Positions 20,301 to 27,636 of a DNA stretch of 64,000 nucleotides are shown one piece after another. How positions within the stretch are numbered: position 1 is the stretch's first letter; every line of letters starts with the position of its first letter. The notes beneath the pieces are model-generated. The model searched no databases, had not been told where the DNA came from, and was given only the letters and a program-made list of their open reading frames with translations. The DNA lies in assembly GCF_023516615.1 (NCBI RefSeq), contig NZ_JAMGBF010000023.1:93574-157573 (forward strand). The letters run 5' to 3'. Both the position numbers and the translations under genes were made by a program. This DNA is from Streptomyces panaciradicis (GTDB lineage: Bacteria > Actinomycetota > Actinomycetes > Streptomycetales > Streptomycetaceae).

Positions 20301-20913
20301 GGGGCTTGAGCTGGCGGCGGAGTTCGTCGGTCAGGTCCTGCACGCGCGCGAGGTTGGCCTGCATCGCGTCCAGCTTGCGCAGGGCCTTCTCCTTGCGCTT
20401 GCGGTGCTTGAGGACGCCGGCCGCCTCCTCGATGAAGGCGCGGCGGCCCATCGGGTCGGCGTGCAGGACGGAGTCGAGCTGGCCCTGGCCGACGATGACG
20501 TGCATCTCGCGGCCGATGCCGGAGTCGGAGAGCAGTTCCTGGATGTCCAGCAGGCGGCAGGTGTCGCCGTTGATCTGGTACTCGCTGCCGCCGTTGCGGA
20601 ACATGATCCGCGTGATGGTGACCTCGGCGTACTCGATGGGCAGGGCGCCGTCGGAGTTGTCGATGGTCAGGGACACCTCGGCGCGGCCCAGCGGCGGGCG
20701 GCCGGTGGTGCCGGCGAAGATGACGTCCTCCATCTTGCCGCCGCGCAGCGACTTGGCGCCCTGCTCGCCCATCACCCAGCTGAGGGCGTCGACCACGTTG
20801 GACTTGCCCGAGCCGTTCGGACCCACGACACATGTGATGCCCGGCTCGAACCGGAGCGTGGTCGCCGAGGCGAACGACTTGAACCCTCGGAGGGTCAGGG
20901 CCTTGAGGTGCAC
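17326..20913 (-). CDS. smc: Chromosome segregation ATPase SMC
   Basis: Compacts and segregates chromosomes with ScpA and ScpB. 1195 aa from the GTG at 20913: (M)HLKALTLRGFKSFASATT. Walker A GPNGSGKSN (31-39), two long Ala/Glu/Arg coiled coils (about 165-500 and 680-1020), hinge (about 500-680), signature LLSGGERSLTAVALL and Walker B FYVMDEVEAALDD at the C-terminus. The hinge contains an in-frame palindromic repeat element (19151-19186) that encodes an extra, low-similarity loop. The final residues are ISQRLR. An in-frame extension upstream of the GTG lacks family support. Confidence 0.95.
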   Translation of the reverse strand: MHLKALTLRGFKSFASATTLRFEPGITCVVGPNGSGKSNVVDALSWVMGEQGAKSLRGGKMEDVIFAGTTGRPPLGRAEVSLTIDNSDGALPIEYAEVTITRIMFRNGGSEYQINGDTCRLLDIQELLSDSGIGREMHVIVGQGQLDSVLHADPMGRRAFIEEAAGVLKHRKRKEKALRKLDAMQANLARVQDLTDELRRQLKPLGRQAAVARRAAVIQADLRDARLRLLADDLVRLRQALQTEVADEAALKERKEAAEQELRKALQREGLLEDEVRQLTPRLQRAQQTWYELSQLAERVRGTISLADARVKSATSAPPEERRGRDPEDMEREAARIREQEAELEAALEAAERALEDTVAHRADLERELAQEERRLKDVARAIADRREGLARLGGQVNAARSRAASAQAEIDRLAAARDEAQERAVAAQEEYEALKAEVDELDAGDTELAERHEAAKAALAEAEAQLSAAREAATAAERKRAATQARHEALAMGLRRKDGTGALLGAKDRLSGLLGPAAELLTVTPGYEVALAAAFGAAADALAVTSPAAAADAIRLLRKQDGGRAAFLLAGAGEDAPPRGAGNCATSHDGPEDATHTHAADLVRAPSDLLPAVRRLLHGIVIVATLEDAQDLVYAHPHLTAVTAEGDLLGAHFAHGGSAGAPSLLEVQASVDEAAAELEELAVRCEELTEAQHAAQERRGACTTLVEELGERRRAADREKSAVAQQLGRLAGQARGAAGEAERSVAAAARAQEALDKALQEVEELAERLAVAEEMPVEEEPDTSVRDRLAADGANARQTEMEARLQVRTHEERVKGLAGRADSLDRAARAERDARARAEQRRARLRHEAAVAEAVASGTRQLLAHVEVSLRRAEEERAAAEAAKARREQELAAARTAGRDLKAELDKLTDSVHRGEVLGAEKRMRIEQLETKALEELGVEPAGLVSEYGPHQLVPPSPPAEGEELPEDPEHPRNRPKPFHRAEQERRLKAAERAYQQLGKVNPLALEEFAALEERHKFLSEQLEDLKKTRADLLQVVKEVDERVEQVFTEAYRDTAREFEGVFSRLFPGGEGRLILTDPDNMLTTGVDVEARPPGKKVKRLSLLSGGERSLTAVALLVSIFKARPSPFYVMDEVEAALDDTNLQRLIRIMQELQEASQLIVITHQKRTMEVADALYGVSMQGDGVSKVISQRLR
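19151..19186. repeat. Dispersed Streptomyces palindromic repeat inside smc
   Basis: The segment contains GCGCAGTTCCCCGCGCCCC followed by a perfect 8-bp hairpin (CGCGCCCC / GGGGCGCG, 19168-19186, loop TTG). I recognise this word as a very common dispersed element of Streptomyces intergenic regions. Here it is read in frame (minus strand, APPRGAGNCATSHDG) within the SMC hinge, at about residues 577-588. Confidence 0.8.
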
Positions 20914-21029
20914 GCCGCCGGACTCTACCTTCCGCCCGTGTCTCACTCCATGAACCCGCGGTTTCACCCTTGAACGTGCAGGGCACACCAAACGTTAAAG
21001 AGAGTGAAAGGGTGCGGGGGAAAGAAAGA

Positions 21030-21049
21030 AGGGACGCCGAAGCGTCCCT
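21030..21049 (-). terminator. Terminator downstream of the small coiled-coil gene
   Basis: On the minus strand AGGGACGC-TTCG-GCGTCCCT forms a perfect 8-bp stem with a stable UUCG tetraloop, followed by TCTTTCTTTC. It separates the 67-aa gene from smc. Confidence 0.85.
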
Positions 21050-21114
21050 TGCACATCTGACTCAGCGGTTGAGACGGGCGGCCCAACCCCTGCTGTCATG
21101 GTGTGATGCAGTGA

Positions 21115-21318
21115 TCAGGTGAGCGCAGGCTCCGCCTGGTGTGCGTCGATGCTCTCCATGATCCTGTCGTGAGAAGCGGCAGCCGTCAGGGCGTCGTTCT
21201 CGGCCTGGATACGTACGAGCTCGGATTCCAGGTCCTGGACGCGCTGCTGGAGCCGTCGCATCTCGGCGAGGAGTCGAGGGTCGGAGCCGCCGACGTAACC
21301 GAGAAGCGCCTTTGCCAT
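21115..21318 (-). CDS. Small coiled-coil protein of unknown function
   Basis: 67 aa starting MAKALLGYVGGSDPRLLAEMRR, with GGAGG 10 nt before the ATG at 21318. Residues 15-45 (LLAEMRRLQQRVQDLESELV, then RIQAENDAL) form a clear heptad coiled coil. The rest is short and polar. It lies just upstream of smc in the same orientation but is separated from it by a terminator. I recall the N-terminus as conserved in actinobacteria, with no known function. Confidence 0.8.
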   Translation of the reverse strand: MAKALLGYVGGSDPRLLAEMRRLQQRVQDLESELVRIQAENDALTAAASHDRIMESIDAHQAEPALT

Positions 21319-21700
21319 GATGGATGGTCCTCCACACTGAGTGACCGACCGAAGCGGTGTGGGTCGTGAGGGATTCGCACCCGCGGTGCTTGACACTGTT
21401 GAGTTCGTGCTGCTGTTCATCCATGCCAAACAGCGAAGGTGCGCGGGGTGCTTTCAGCGTCTCACCAAAAAGTTTGACGGTCAACACGATCACGCCCCGT
21501 ATTGGCGGGCATCCGGGGGCACGCGGCCTGGAACGGCGGCGATGCGACTCCCGCGGGCCCGTGGGGGCGTGACGATCATCCTTGCGTGCGGAGCCTGCCA
21601 GAACAAGTCTCTTCTTGGCAACCACCAGGCAATTTCTGCTCGGGGCGGGCGCCGGAGGGGGCCTCCACCGCTTCCGCGCGGCCACCTCGGTGCCGACGGG
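21319..21700. other. Intergenic region between acyP and the coiled-coil gene
   Basis: 382 nt, with both flanking genes on the minus strand. It should hold the promoter of the 67-aa gene: on the minus strand TTGACC (about 21480) is a possible -35, but no good -10 follows. No convincing coding frame or strong hairpin. Confidence 0.4.
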
Positions 21701-21982
21701 TCAGCGGATGGCGAAGCCGTCGTAGCCCCCGCGGGGTGTGTCCCAGATCTCGGTGACGCCTTCCACGCGGCCGGGCGTGTCGTCACCCTGGAGCCACTCC
21801 AGGAGTCCTTCGCACCGCTCCCGCGCACCCTCCGCGACCACCTGGACCCGTCCGTCGCCCAAATTGAGAGCAAAACCACTCAGGCCACCGAGCTCAAGGG
21901 CCTTGGCCCGTGTGAACCAGCGGAAACCCACACCTTGGACCCGTCCGCGCACCCAGGCGACCAGTCGCACATCCTCGCTCAT
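21701..21982 (-). CDS. acyP: Acylphosphatase
   Basis: Hydrolyses acyl phosphates. 93 aa, the normal family length. The phosphate-binding loop is [13 protein letters not shown] (12-24), with the catalytic Arg in it, and the catalytic Asn lies in [16 protein letters not shown] (38-53). Start is the ATG at 21982. Confidence 0.93.
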   Translation of the reverse strand: MSEDVRLVAWVRGRVQGVGFRWFTRAKALELGGLSGFALNLGDGRVQVVAEGARERCEGLLEWLQGDDTPGRVEGVTEIWDTPRGGYDGFAIR

Positions 21983-22150
21983 GGGTGCAACCTAACCGGC
22001 CAATGTCCCTCCGGACACTTCCTCCCCTGGCGCCATGCGGTACCGTCCCCTGCCAAGCAATCTCACACGAAACTCACTCGAAGGTGTGAGTTTTGTGATC
22101 ATGGTTGACCGGGGGGACGTGTCGACCGCCAGGACGAGGAAGGCCAGGAC

Positions 22151-23356
22151 ATGGGACGCCACCGACGCTCCGCCGCCGGCCGCGCCGCCACGGGCCGCGC
22201 CACGACAGTCACGGGAACGGACGGTTCGTACGCGAGCGGCTTCGACCCCCAGCAGTACTCGTACAGCTACGACCCGCCCGAGCCGTTCGGTCACGACGTG
22301 CCGTTCGGCCAGGACGCGCCCTTCGGCCACGACGCGGCGTTCGGTCACGAGGCGCCTTACGGTCACGACGCGCGGGAGTCGTTCGCGGAGGGCTCCACGC
22401 CCGCCATGGGCACCGCGCCGTACCTGAACACCGAGGAGTACGCCGAGACCTCGGCGCGCAGCGCGGCCTACCTGTTCGCCACGGAGGACGACTACCGCAC
22501 GGTCTTCCCCGAGCACGGGCCGGGCTCCGGCAAGGACGCCCGCCGGGGCGGAGCGCGCCGGCGCAAGAAGCGTGCCGCGACGCCGGTGAAGACCGGGTTG
22601 CTCGGCGTCTCGGCAGCCGTCGCCATCGGCACGGTCGCGGTGGCCACGGGCGCGATGCCCGGGCTCGACAACTACAAGCTGGGCGGCGGCACCGGCGGCG
22701 ACAAGGTGCAGGCCGCGAGCTCGCCGACCAACTCGGCCAGCGAGCAGGGCGGTGCCTCGGGCGACGCCGGCAGCCGTGAGGAGGGGTCCTCCACCAGTCG
22801 CGGCGCCGGCCGTGCGGCCTCCCCCGCGCCGAGCGTGTCCGCCTCCACGTCCGCGCCCACCCAGGCGCCGACGAAGAAGCCGAAGGCCACCCCGAGCAAG
22901 AAGCCGAAGGCGACCACGCCGCCGAAGAAGGAGAAGACCTCCGCGCCGGCCGCCTCCGCGGCGGTGACGGTGTCCACGCAGGCCGCCGCCGAGGCGGAGG
23001 TGCTGCGCCTGGTCAACGTCGAGCGGAACAAGGTCGGGTGCAGCCCGGTCGCCGCCAACAGCGCGCTCACGGACCTCGCGGAGAACTTCTCCGACGCCAT
23101 GGCCGCCCAGGACTTCTTCGACCACACCGACCCCAGCGGCGCCACGCCGTGGGACCGGGCGGCGAAGGCCGGCATATCCAACCTGGGCGGGGAGAACATA
23201 GCCCGCGGCCAGGCGGACGCGGCGGCCGTGATGGACGCCTGGATGAACAGCCCCGGCCACCGCGCCAACATCCTGAACTGCGACTTCAAGACCCTGGGAG
23301 TCGGCGTCCACTTCGGCACCGGCGGCCCTTGGTGGACGCAGGACTTCGGCTACTGA
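22151..23356 (+). CDS. Membrane-anchored CAP-domain (SCP/PR1-like) protein
   Basis: 401 aa from the ATG at 22151, preceded by GGAAGG. The N-terminal 145 residues look cytosolic and include hexapeptide-like repeats (PFGHDV, PFGQDA, PFGHDA, AFGHEA, PYGHDA; about 42-75). A basic stretch (RRKKRA) leads to one transmembrane segment (LLGVSAAVAIGTVAVATGAM, about 150-170). A Ser/Ala/Lys/Pro-rich linker with KKPKATPSKKPKAT repeats leads to the CAP domain (277-401: EVLRLVNVERNKVGC, HTDPSGATPWDRAAKAG, GENIARG, WMNSPGHRANIL). The topology puts CAP outside. Its target is unknown. Confidence 0.85.
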   Translation: MGRHRRSAAGRAATGRATTVTGTDGSYASGFDPQQYSYSYDPPEPFGHDVPFGQDAPFGHDAAFGHEAPYGHDARESFAEGSTPAMGTAPYLNTEEYAETSARSAAYLFATEDDYRTVFPEHGPGSGKDARRGGARRRKKRAATPVKTGLLGVSAAVAIGTVAVATGAMPGLDNYKLGGGTGGDKVQAASSPTNSASEQGGASGDAGSREEGSSTSRGAGRAASPAPSVSASTSAPTQAPTKKPKATPSKKPKATTPPKKEKTSAPAASAAVTVSTQAAAEAEVLRLVNVERNKVGCSPVAANSALTDLAENFSDAMAAQDFFDHTDPSGATPWDRAAKAGISNLGGENIARGQADAAAVMDAWMNSPGHRANILNCDFKTLGVGVHFGTGGPWWTQDFGY

Positions 23357-23396
23357 GCCGACCGCGGTTCAGACGGCTCGGTAGTGCGAGGACGCC

Positions 23397-23693
23397 GTGC
23401 GGGGATTGAGGAAGCTCTACAGCACGTTCAAGGCGACGCACCATGCGCCCGGGGACGAGACGTTCGCCAAGGCAGCGCCTTGTACGTGCTCGTCGAGTTG
23501 GCCTGCCTTGGAGACGACCGCCAACGGTTACCTGGTCCGGGCGCTGCCCTCGACGCACTACAGCGTCATGACGAACCCGGAGATCGGGACGTTCGTCGCA
23601 CGGTGCACCGGATGCCACGCCCGCTACCCCGAGCCGTGGGTCATCGACACCACGGACCAGATGCCGTACGCCTGGGCACGCGAGTCCGACTGA
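23397..23693 (+). CDS. Small cysteine-containing hypothetical protein
   Basis: 98 aa from the GTG at 23397 with GAGG 5 nt before it. Two Cys pairs are visible, CTCSSSW and CTGCHARYP, which could bind a metal. I do not recognise the family. It follows the CAP gene by 40 nt but shows no functional link. Coding is supported by the ribosome-binding site and a plausible composition only. Confidence 0.5.
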   Translation: MRGLRKLYSTFKATHHAPGDETFAKAAPCTCSSSWPALETTANGYLVRALPSTHYSVMTNPEIGTFVARCTGCHARYPEPWVIDTTDQMPYAWARESD

Positions 23694-23800
23694 GGCACCG
23701 GGGCGCTGGTTCTTGCGAACAGGGGCTCTCACCAACGTCGTTCCTCTGCGCCCGCCCTGGATACCTTGAGTCGCAGGGACGCTGTTGCCCGCAGGGGCGA

Positions 23801-24382
23801 TCAGGCCGCGCGGCCCAGCAGGAACTGTCGGGCCGTCTGCGTCACGCGGCGGCCGAGGTGTTCGGCGGTCTGGATGTCGGCCTTGTGGACGGCGTCGGGG
23901 CCCTCGTCGACGTTGGTCTGGGCGGCCGCGCCGGCGAAGACGCCGAGGCGGTTGAGGTCGTGCTCGCTGCCCTCGCTGTTGTTCCAGCCGGGGTGCAGGC
24001 CGAGGTTGACCCAGTGCATGCCGTGCTGCCCGGCGAGGATCTGGAAGAACTGCAGGGTGTGCAGCTTGTCGCCGCTCTTGGAGCCGGAGTTGGTGAAGCC
24101 GGCGGCCAGCTTGTCCTTCCAGTCCTGGCCGAACCAGCGCTTCGAGGACGCCTCGGCGAAAACGTGGAAGGCGCCCGACGCGGTGCCCATGTAGGTGGGC
24201 GAGCCGAAGACGATCGCGTCGGAGCGGTCCAGCGTCGCCCACTGCTCGTCGGTGATCTCGTCCACGTTGATCAGGTGGACCTCGGCACCCGCTTCGGCGG
24301 CACCGGCCCGGACGGCCTCCGCGAGCACGGCGGTGTGGCCGTAGCCGGAGTGGTAGGCGATGGAGACAACAGGGGTGGTCAC
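23801..24382 (-). CDS. Flavodoxin-fold NAD(P)H-dependent oxidoreductase (WrbA-like)
   Basis: 193 aa. The N-terminal FMN loop is seen in VVSIAYHSGYGHTAVLAEAV, and AIVFGSPTYMGTASGAFHVFAE follows the WrbA/flavodoxin pattern. These enzymes reduce quinones with FMN. Divergent from the HxlR regulator across a perfect palindrome, so it is very likely that regulator's target and responds to quinones or electrophiles (inference). Confidence 0.82.
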   Translation of the reverse strand: MTTPVVSIAYHSGYGHTAVLAEAVRAGAAEAGAEVHLINVDEITDEQWATLDRSDAIVFGSPTYMGTASGAFHVFAEASSKRWFGQDWKDKLAAGFTNSGSKSGDKLHTLQFFQILAGQHGMHWVNLGLHPGWNNSEGSEHDLNRLGVFAGAAAQTNVDEGPDAVHKADIQTAEHLGRRVTQTARQFLLGRAA

Positions 24383-24429
24383 GATGTGAACTCCTGGATC
24401 GGCAGGTCAGTAGCGATGAAGAAAGGAAA

Positions 24430-24450
24430 GCACTAACTAGCAGTTAGTGC
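24430..24450. promoter_or_regulatory. Perfect operator palindrome for the HxlR regulator
   Basis: GCACTAACT-AGC-AGTTAGTGC: 9-bp perfect arms with a 3-nt centre, in the 107-nt gap of the divergent oxidoreductase and hxlR-type genes. AT content is far above the local average. A further related half-site (GGTTAGCG) follows at about 24459. This is the probable autoregulatory site. Confidence 0.75.
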
Positions 24451-24489
24451 AACCTGCCGGTTAGCGCTGCCTTCGAGTACGCTTGCGGT

Positions 24490-24891
24490 ATGGACATCAC
24501 GCAGGAGCGCGCGGAGGCGCGGGACCTCCCCTTCAACGTGTTCGCCAAGGCCTGCCCCTCGCGCGGCACGCTGGAGCACGTCACGGGCCGCTGGGGCGCG
24601 CTCACGCTGGGCGCCCTGCACGAGGGGTCGCTGCGTTTCAACGAGCTGCGCCGCCGCGTCGACGGCGTGAGCGAGAAGATGCTGTCCCAGACGCTGCACG
24701 CGCTGGAGCGGGACGGGCTGGTGCACCGCGAGGCGCAGCCGACGAACCCGCCGCGCGTGGACTACGAGCTGACCCCCCTCGGCCGGGACGTCGCCGAGCG
24801 GCTGCTCGGCCTCATCCACCTGGTGGAGGGCCGCATGGACGAGGTCCTGGCCGCCCGGGCGCGTTACGACGAGACGCGCGGCGCCCTCTGA
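24490..24891 (+). CDS. HxlR-family transcriptional regulator
   Basis: 133 aa. The winged helix is complete: [20 protein letters not shown], then [32 protein letters not shown] and [14 protein letters not shown]. HxlR proteins of this kind sense quinones or aldehydes, often through a conserved Cys; here one Cys is present near residue 17 ([10 protein letters not shown]), in the position typical of redox-sensing members. Its 3' end overlaps the convergent mutM by 28 nt. Confidence 0.88.
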   Translation: MDITQERAEARDLPFNVFAKACPSRGTLEHVTGRWGALTLGALHEGSLRFNELRRRVDGVSEKMLSQTLHALERDGLVHREAQPTNPPRVDYELTPLGRDVAERLLGLIHLVEGRMDEVLAARARYDETRGAL

Positions 24892-25724
24892 CACTTCGGG
24901 CAGAAGTAGCTGGACCGGTTCATCCACGGCCGCCGGCGCATCGGCGTACCGCACCGCTTGCACGGCAGGCCCTCACGGCCGTACGCGTCGAGGGACCGGT
25001 CGAAGTAGCCCGACTGCCCGTTGACGTTGACGTAGAGGCTGTCGAAGCTGGTGCCGCCGACGGCGAGGGCCGCGTTCATCACGTCCCTGATGTGGCCCAC
25101 GAGTTCGGCCGTGCGCGGGCGCGTGAAGCCGGCCGTCGGGCGTTCGTAGTGCACGCGGGAGCGCCAAAGCGCCTCGTCCGCGTAGATGTTGCCGACTCCA
25201 CTGATCAACGACTGGTCCAGCAGGGCCCGTTTGATCGTCGTGCGCTTGCGGCGCAGGGCCTGGTGGAAGGCGTCCTCGTCGAACAGCGGGTCGAGGGGGT
25301 CGCGCGCGATGTGCGCGATGACGTCGGGCAGCCCGTCGGGGGTGTTGTCGTGCAACGACAGTCCGCCGAAGGTGCGCTGGTCGACGAACCGGAGTTCGGT
25401 GCGCAGCTCGTCGGCGAAGCGGACGCGGATGCGCAGGTGCTTCTCGTCGGCGGCCGACTCCGGCTGCACCAGCAGCTGGCCGCTCATGCCGAGGTGGGCC
25501 AGGACCGACTGGTGGGTGTCCTCCAGGGGCAGCCACAGGTACTTGCCGCGGCGGCTGGGGACGCCGACGCGATGGCCCTTGAGGCGGTGCGCGAAGTCGT
25601 CCGCCCCGGCGATGTGCCGGCGCACGGCGCGCGGGTGCAGCACCTCGGCGTCGGCGACGACACGGTGGGCGACCCACCGCTCCAGACCCCGCCGGACGAC
25701 CTCGACCTCGGGCAACTCGGGCAT
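24864..25724 (-). CDS. mutM: Formamidopyrimidine-DNA glycosylase MutM (Fpg)
   Basis: Excises 8-oxoguanine and FaPy lesions and nicks the strand. 286 aa: N-terminal [14 protein letters not shown] with catalytic Pro2 and Glu3, a [12 protein letters not shown] helix-two-turn-helix, and the C-terminal zinc finger ([10 protein letters not shown] ... CPKC). It is the last gene of the yceD-rpmF-rnc-mutM group, 114 nt after rnc with a strong hairpin between, so it may also have its own promoter. Confidence 0.96.
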   Translation of the reverse strand: MPELPEVEVVRRGLERWVAHRVVADAEVLHPRAVRRHIAGADDFAHRLKGHRVGVPSRRGKYLWLPLEDTHQSVLAHLGMSGQLLVQPESAADEKHLRIRVRFADELRTELRFVDQRTFGGLSLHDNTPDGLPDVIAHIARDPLDPLFDEDAFHQALRRKRTTIKRALLDQSLISGVGNIYADEALWRSRVHYERPTAGFTRPRTAELVGHIRDVMNAALAVGGTSFDSLYVNVNGQSGYFDRSLDAYGREGLPCKRCGTPMRRRPWMNRSSYFCPKCQRAPRVSS

Positions 25725-25753
25725 GCGCTCCCCCGTGACTACCGGTGAACGGT

Positions 25754-25789
25754 CCGAGCGCCCGCCCCACGGCGGGGACGGGCGCTCGG
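25754..25789. terminator. Hairpin between rnc and mutM
   Basis: An 11-bp stem (CCGAGCGCCCG, 25754-25764, with 25779-25789), continued by four more pairs after a bulged A. No U-tract. It may terminate or attenuate transcription between the two genes, or protect the rnc mRNA 3' end. Confidence 0.55.
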
Positions 25790-25838
25790 GACGCGCTGTA
25801 CGTCGGACAAGACTCTTCTGCCGGGCCGGACTCTTCTG

Positions 25839-26663
25839 TCAGGCCGAGACGGAGCTGGGGCCTTCGCCGTCCTGGGCGGCCTTCTCGGCCGCCACCTGCT
25901 GGGCGCGCTCGTCCGCCGCGGCCCGGATGGACCGCCATGCGGACTCGGCAGCCTGCTGCTCCGCCTCCTTCTTGCTGCGGCCGGTGCCGGTGCCGTACGA
26001 GACGCCTCCGACGCGGGCGGCAGCAGTGAAGGTCTTCTCGTGGTCGGGGCCGGTCTCCGTGACGAGGTACTCGGGCACGCCGAGGCTCTCGGTCGCGGTG
26101 AGCTCCTGGAGACTGGTCTTCCAGTCCAGGCCGGCTCCGAGGTTGGAGGACTTCTCGATCAGCGGGTCGAAGAGCCGGTGGACGAGCTCGCTCGCCGCAT
26201 CGAGACCCTGGTCGAGATAGACCGCGCCGATCACCGCTTCCAGGGTGTCGGCGAGGATGGACGCCTTGTCCCGCCCGCCCGTGCCCTCTTCACCGCGGCC
26301 CAGCCGGATGAAGGAGCCCAGTTCCAGGCCGCGACCGACCTCCGCCAGCGCACGAGAGTTGACCACCGCGGCCCGCAGCTTGGCCAGTTGGCCCTCGGGC
26401 AGGTCGGGGTGGGTGCGGTACAGCGTGTCCGTGACGACCAGACCGAGCACGGAGTCCCCGAGGAACTCCAGCCGCTCGTTGGTCGGCAGACCGCCGTTCT
26501 CGTACGCGTAGGAACGGTGGGTCAGCGCTCGCACCAGAAGGGCGGACTCGAGCTTGTACCCGAGCCGCCCTTCCAGAAGCGTGTGGGACGAGGCCGTGTT
26601 GTCCGCTTTCTTCTTGGCGGGTGCGTCCGCCTTGGCGTCATCCGCCTTCTTGGCAGTGGACAC
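25839..26663 (-). CDS. rnc: Ribonuclease III
   Basis: Cleaves double-stranded RNA. 274 aa from the GTG at 26663, which follows AGAGG closely; a GTG 12 nt further upstream is the alternative. The RNase III signature [16 protein letters not shown] and the second acidic site ([18 protein letters not shown]) are present; a dsRBD follows (about 175-245, [28 protein letters not shown]). In S. coelicolor this gene is absB and affects antibiotic production globally. It lies 19 nt downstream of rpmF. Confidence 0.95.
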   Translation of the reverse strand: MSTAKKADDAKADAPAKKKADNTASSHTLLEGRLGYKLESALLVRALTHRSYAYENGGLPTNERLEFLGDSVLGLVVTDTLYRTHPDLPEGQLAKLRAAVVNSRALAEVGRGLELGSFIRLGRGEEGTGGRDKASILADTLEAVIGAVYLDQGLDAASELVHRLFDPLIEKSSNLGAGLDWKTSLQELTATESLGVPEYLVTETGPDHEKTFTAAARVGGVSYGTGTGRSKKEAEQQAAESAWRSIRAAADERAQQVAAEKAAQDGEGPSSVSA

Positions 26664-26682
26664 GGTGCCTCTCACCAGCCGC

Positions 26683-26856
26683 TCAGACCTCGAGGACCTG
26701 GCGCTTGTTGTAGGTGCCGCAAGACGGGCACGCGATGTGCTGCTGCTTGGGCTCGTGGCAGCGCTCGCACGCAACCAGGGTGGGGACCGCAGCCTTCCAC
26801 TGCGACCGGCGGTGGCGCGTGTTGCTGCGCGACATCTTCCGCTTCGGAACAGCCAC
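26683..26856 (-). CDS. rpmF: 50S ribosomal protein L32 (zinc-binding form)
   Basis: 57 aa from the GTG at 26856: (M)[19 protein letters not shown]. The four zinc-ligand Cys are present (CERC at 30-33, CPSC at 43-46), so this is the C+ paralogue. It starts 2 nt after yceD. Confidence 0.96.
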   Translation of the reverse strand: MAVPKRKMSRSNTRHRRSQWKAAVPTLVACERCHEPKQQHIACPSCGTYNKRQVLEV

Positions 26857-26858
26857 GG

Positions 26859-27503
26859 CTACTTCTCCTGCTTCTCGTCGACGCCCGGTTCGGCGCCGCT
26901 CATCTCGTCCTTCTCGCCGTCCTGCATGGTGCCGGCGAGTCCCTGCAAAGCCGCCCAACGGATGTCGACGGCGTCGTGGTGGTGGTCCGGGTCGTCCGCG
27001 AGACGTGCACCGCACTCGGCGCACAGTCCCGGGCAGTCTTCCTGGCACACCGGCTGCATCGGCAGTGCGAGCACCACCGCATCGCGCAGCAGAGGTTCGA
27101 GGTCGAAAAGTCCGTCCTCGAGGAAGAACCTGTCCTCGTCGTCCTCGGCGTCGTCGCCCGGTTCCGCGATCACACGGCCCCGGTCGTCGGCGTCAGGGTA
27201 CGTGAACAGCTCCTGGAAGTCCGCTTCCACGTCCAGCTGAAGCGGCTCCAGACACCTTACGCACTCCCCCTCGGCCTGTGCACGGGCGGTGCCTGTGACA
27301 AGCACCCCTTCCATGACCGACTCGAGCCGGAGTTCGAGCTCCACCGGGGCGCCTTCCGGCACTCCGACGACTCCCTGGATCCCGAGATCCTTGGGAGCTT
27401 CGATCGAGCGGGTCAGCCGCAGCAGCGCACCAGGACGCCGACCCAGCTCGTGCGTGTCGAACACGAGAGGGTTCCGATGGTCGAGGCGAGCGTTGGGAGC
27501 CAT
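26859..27503 (-). CDS. yceD: YceD / DUF177 family protein
   Basis: 214 aa. The family region [18 protein letters not shown] precedes a DxEE-like acidic part, and [12 protein letters not shown] gives a second Cys pair. DUF177 proteins occur upstream of rpmF in most bacteria and are linked to 23S rRNA accumulation in plants and bacteria. It is longer than the E. coli protein because of an acidic insertion ([11 protein letters not shown]) and a charged tail. Confidence 0.88.
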   Translation of the reverse strand: MAPNARLDHRNPLVFDTHELGRRPGALLRLTRSIEAPKDLGIQGVVGVPEGAPVELELRLESVMEGVLVTGTARAQAEGECVRCLEPLQLDVEADFQELFTYPDADDRGRVIAEPGDDAEDDEDRFFLEDGLFDLEPLLRDAVVLALPMQPVCQEDCPGLCAECGARLADDPDHHHDAVDIRWAALQGLAGTMQDGEKDEMSGAEPGVDEKQEK

Positions 27504-27636
27504 TCCTGCTTTCGATCTTCGAGCTCAGAGGGACACTGCCCTCGGGTCGTCCCCGGGCAGCGTTGATCGCGGACGTACGCGCGACCGAAGAGCCAGGATA
27601 CTGGACCTTTCGCTCACGGCCCAATCCGGTGGTTCC

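Noticed and set aside
17308..20973. A 1221-codon open frame on the plus strand, antisense to smc
   Set aside because: It mirrors smc codons in a GC-rich genome (Leu/Gly/Asp-rich, no motifs, no ribosome-binding site); smc on the minus strand has full family motifs.
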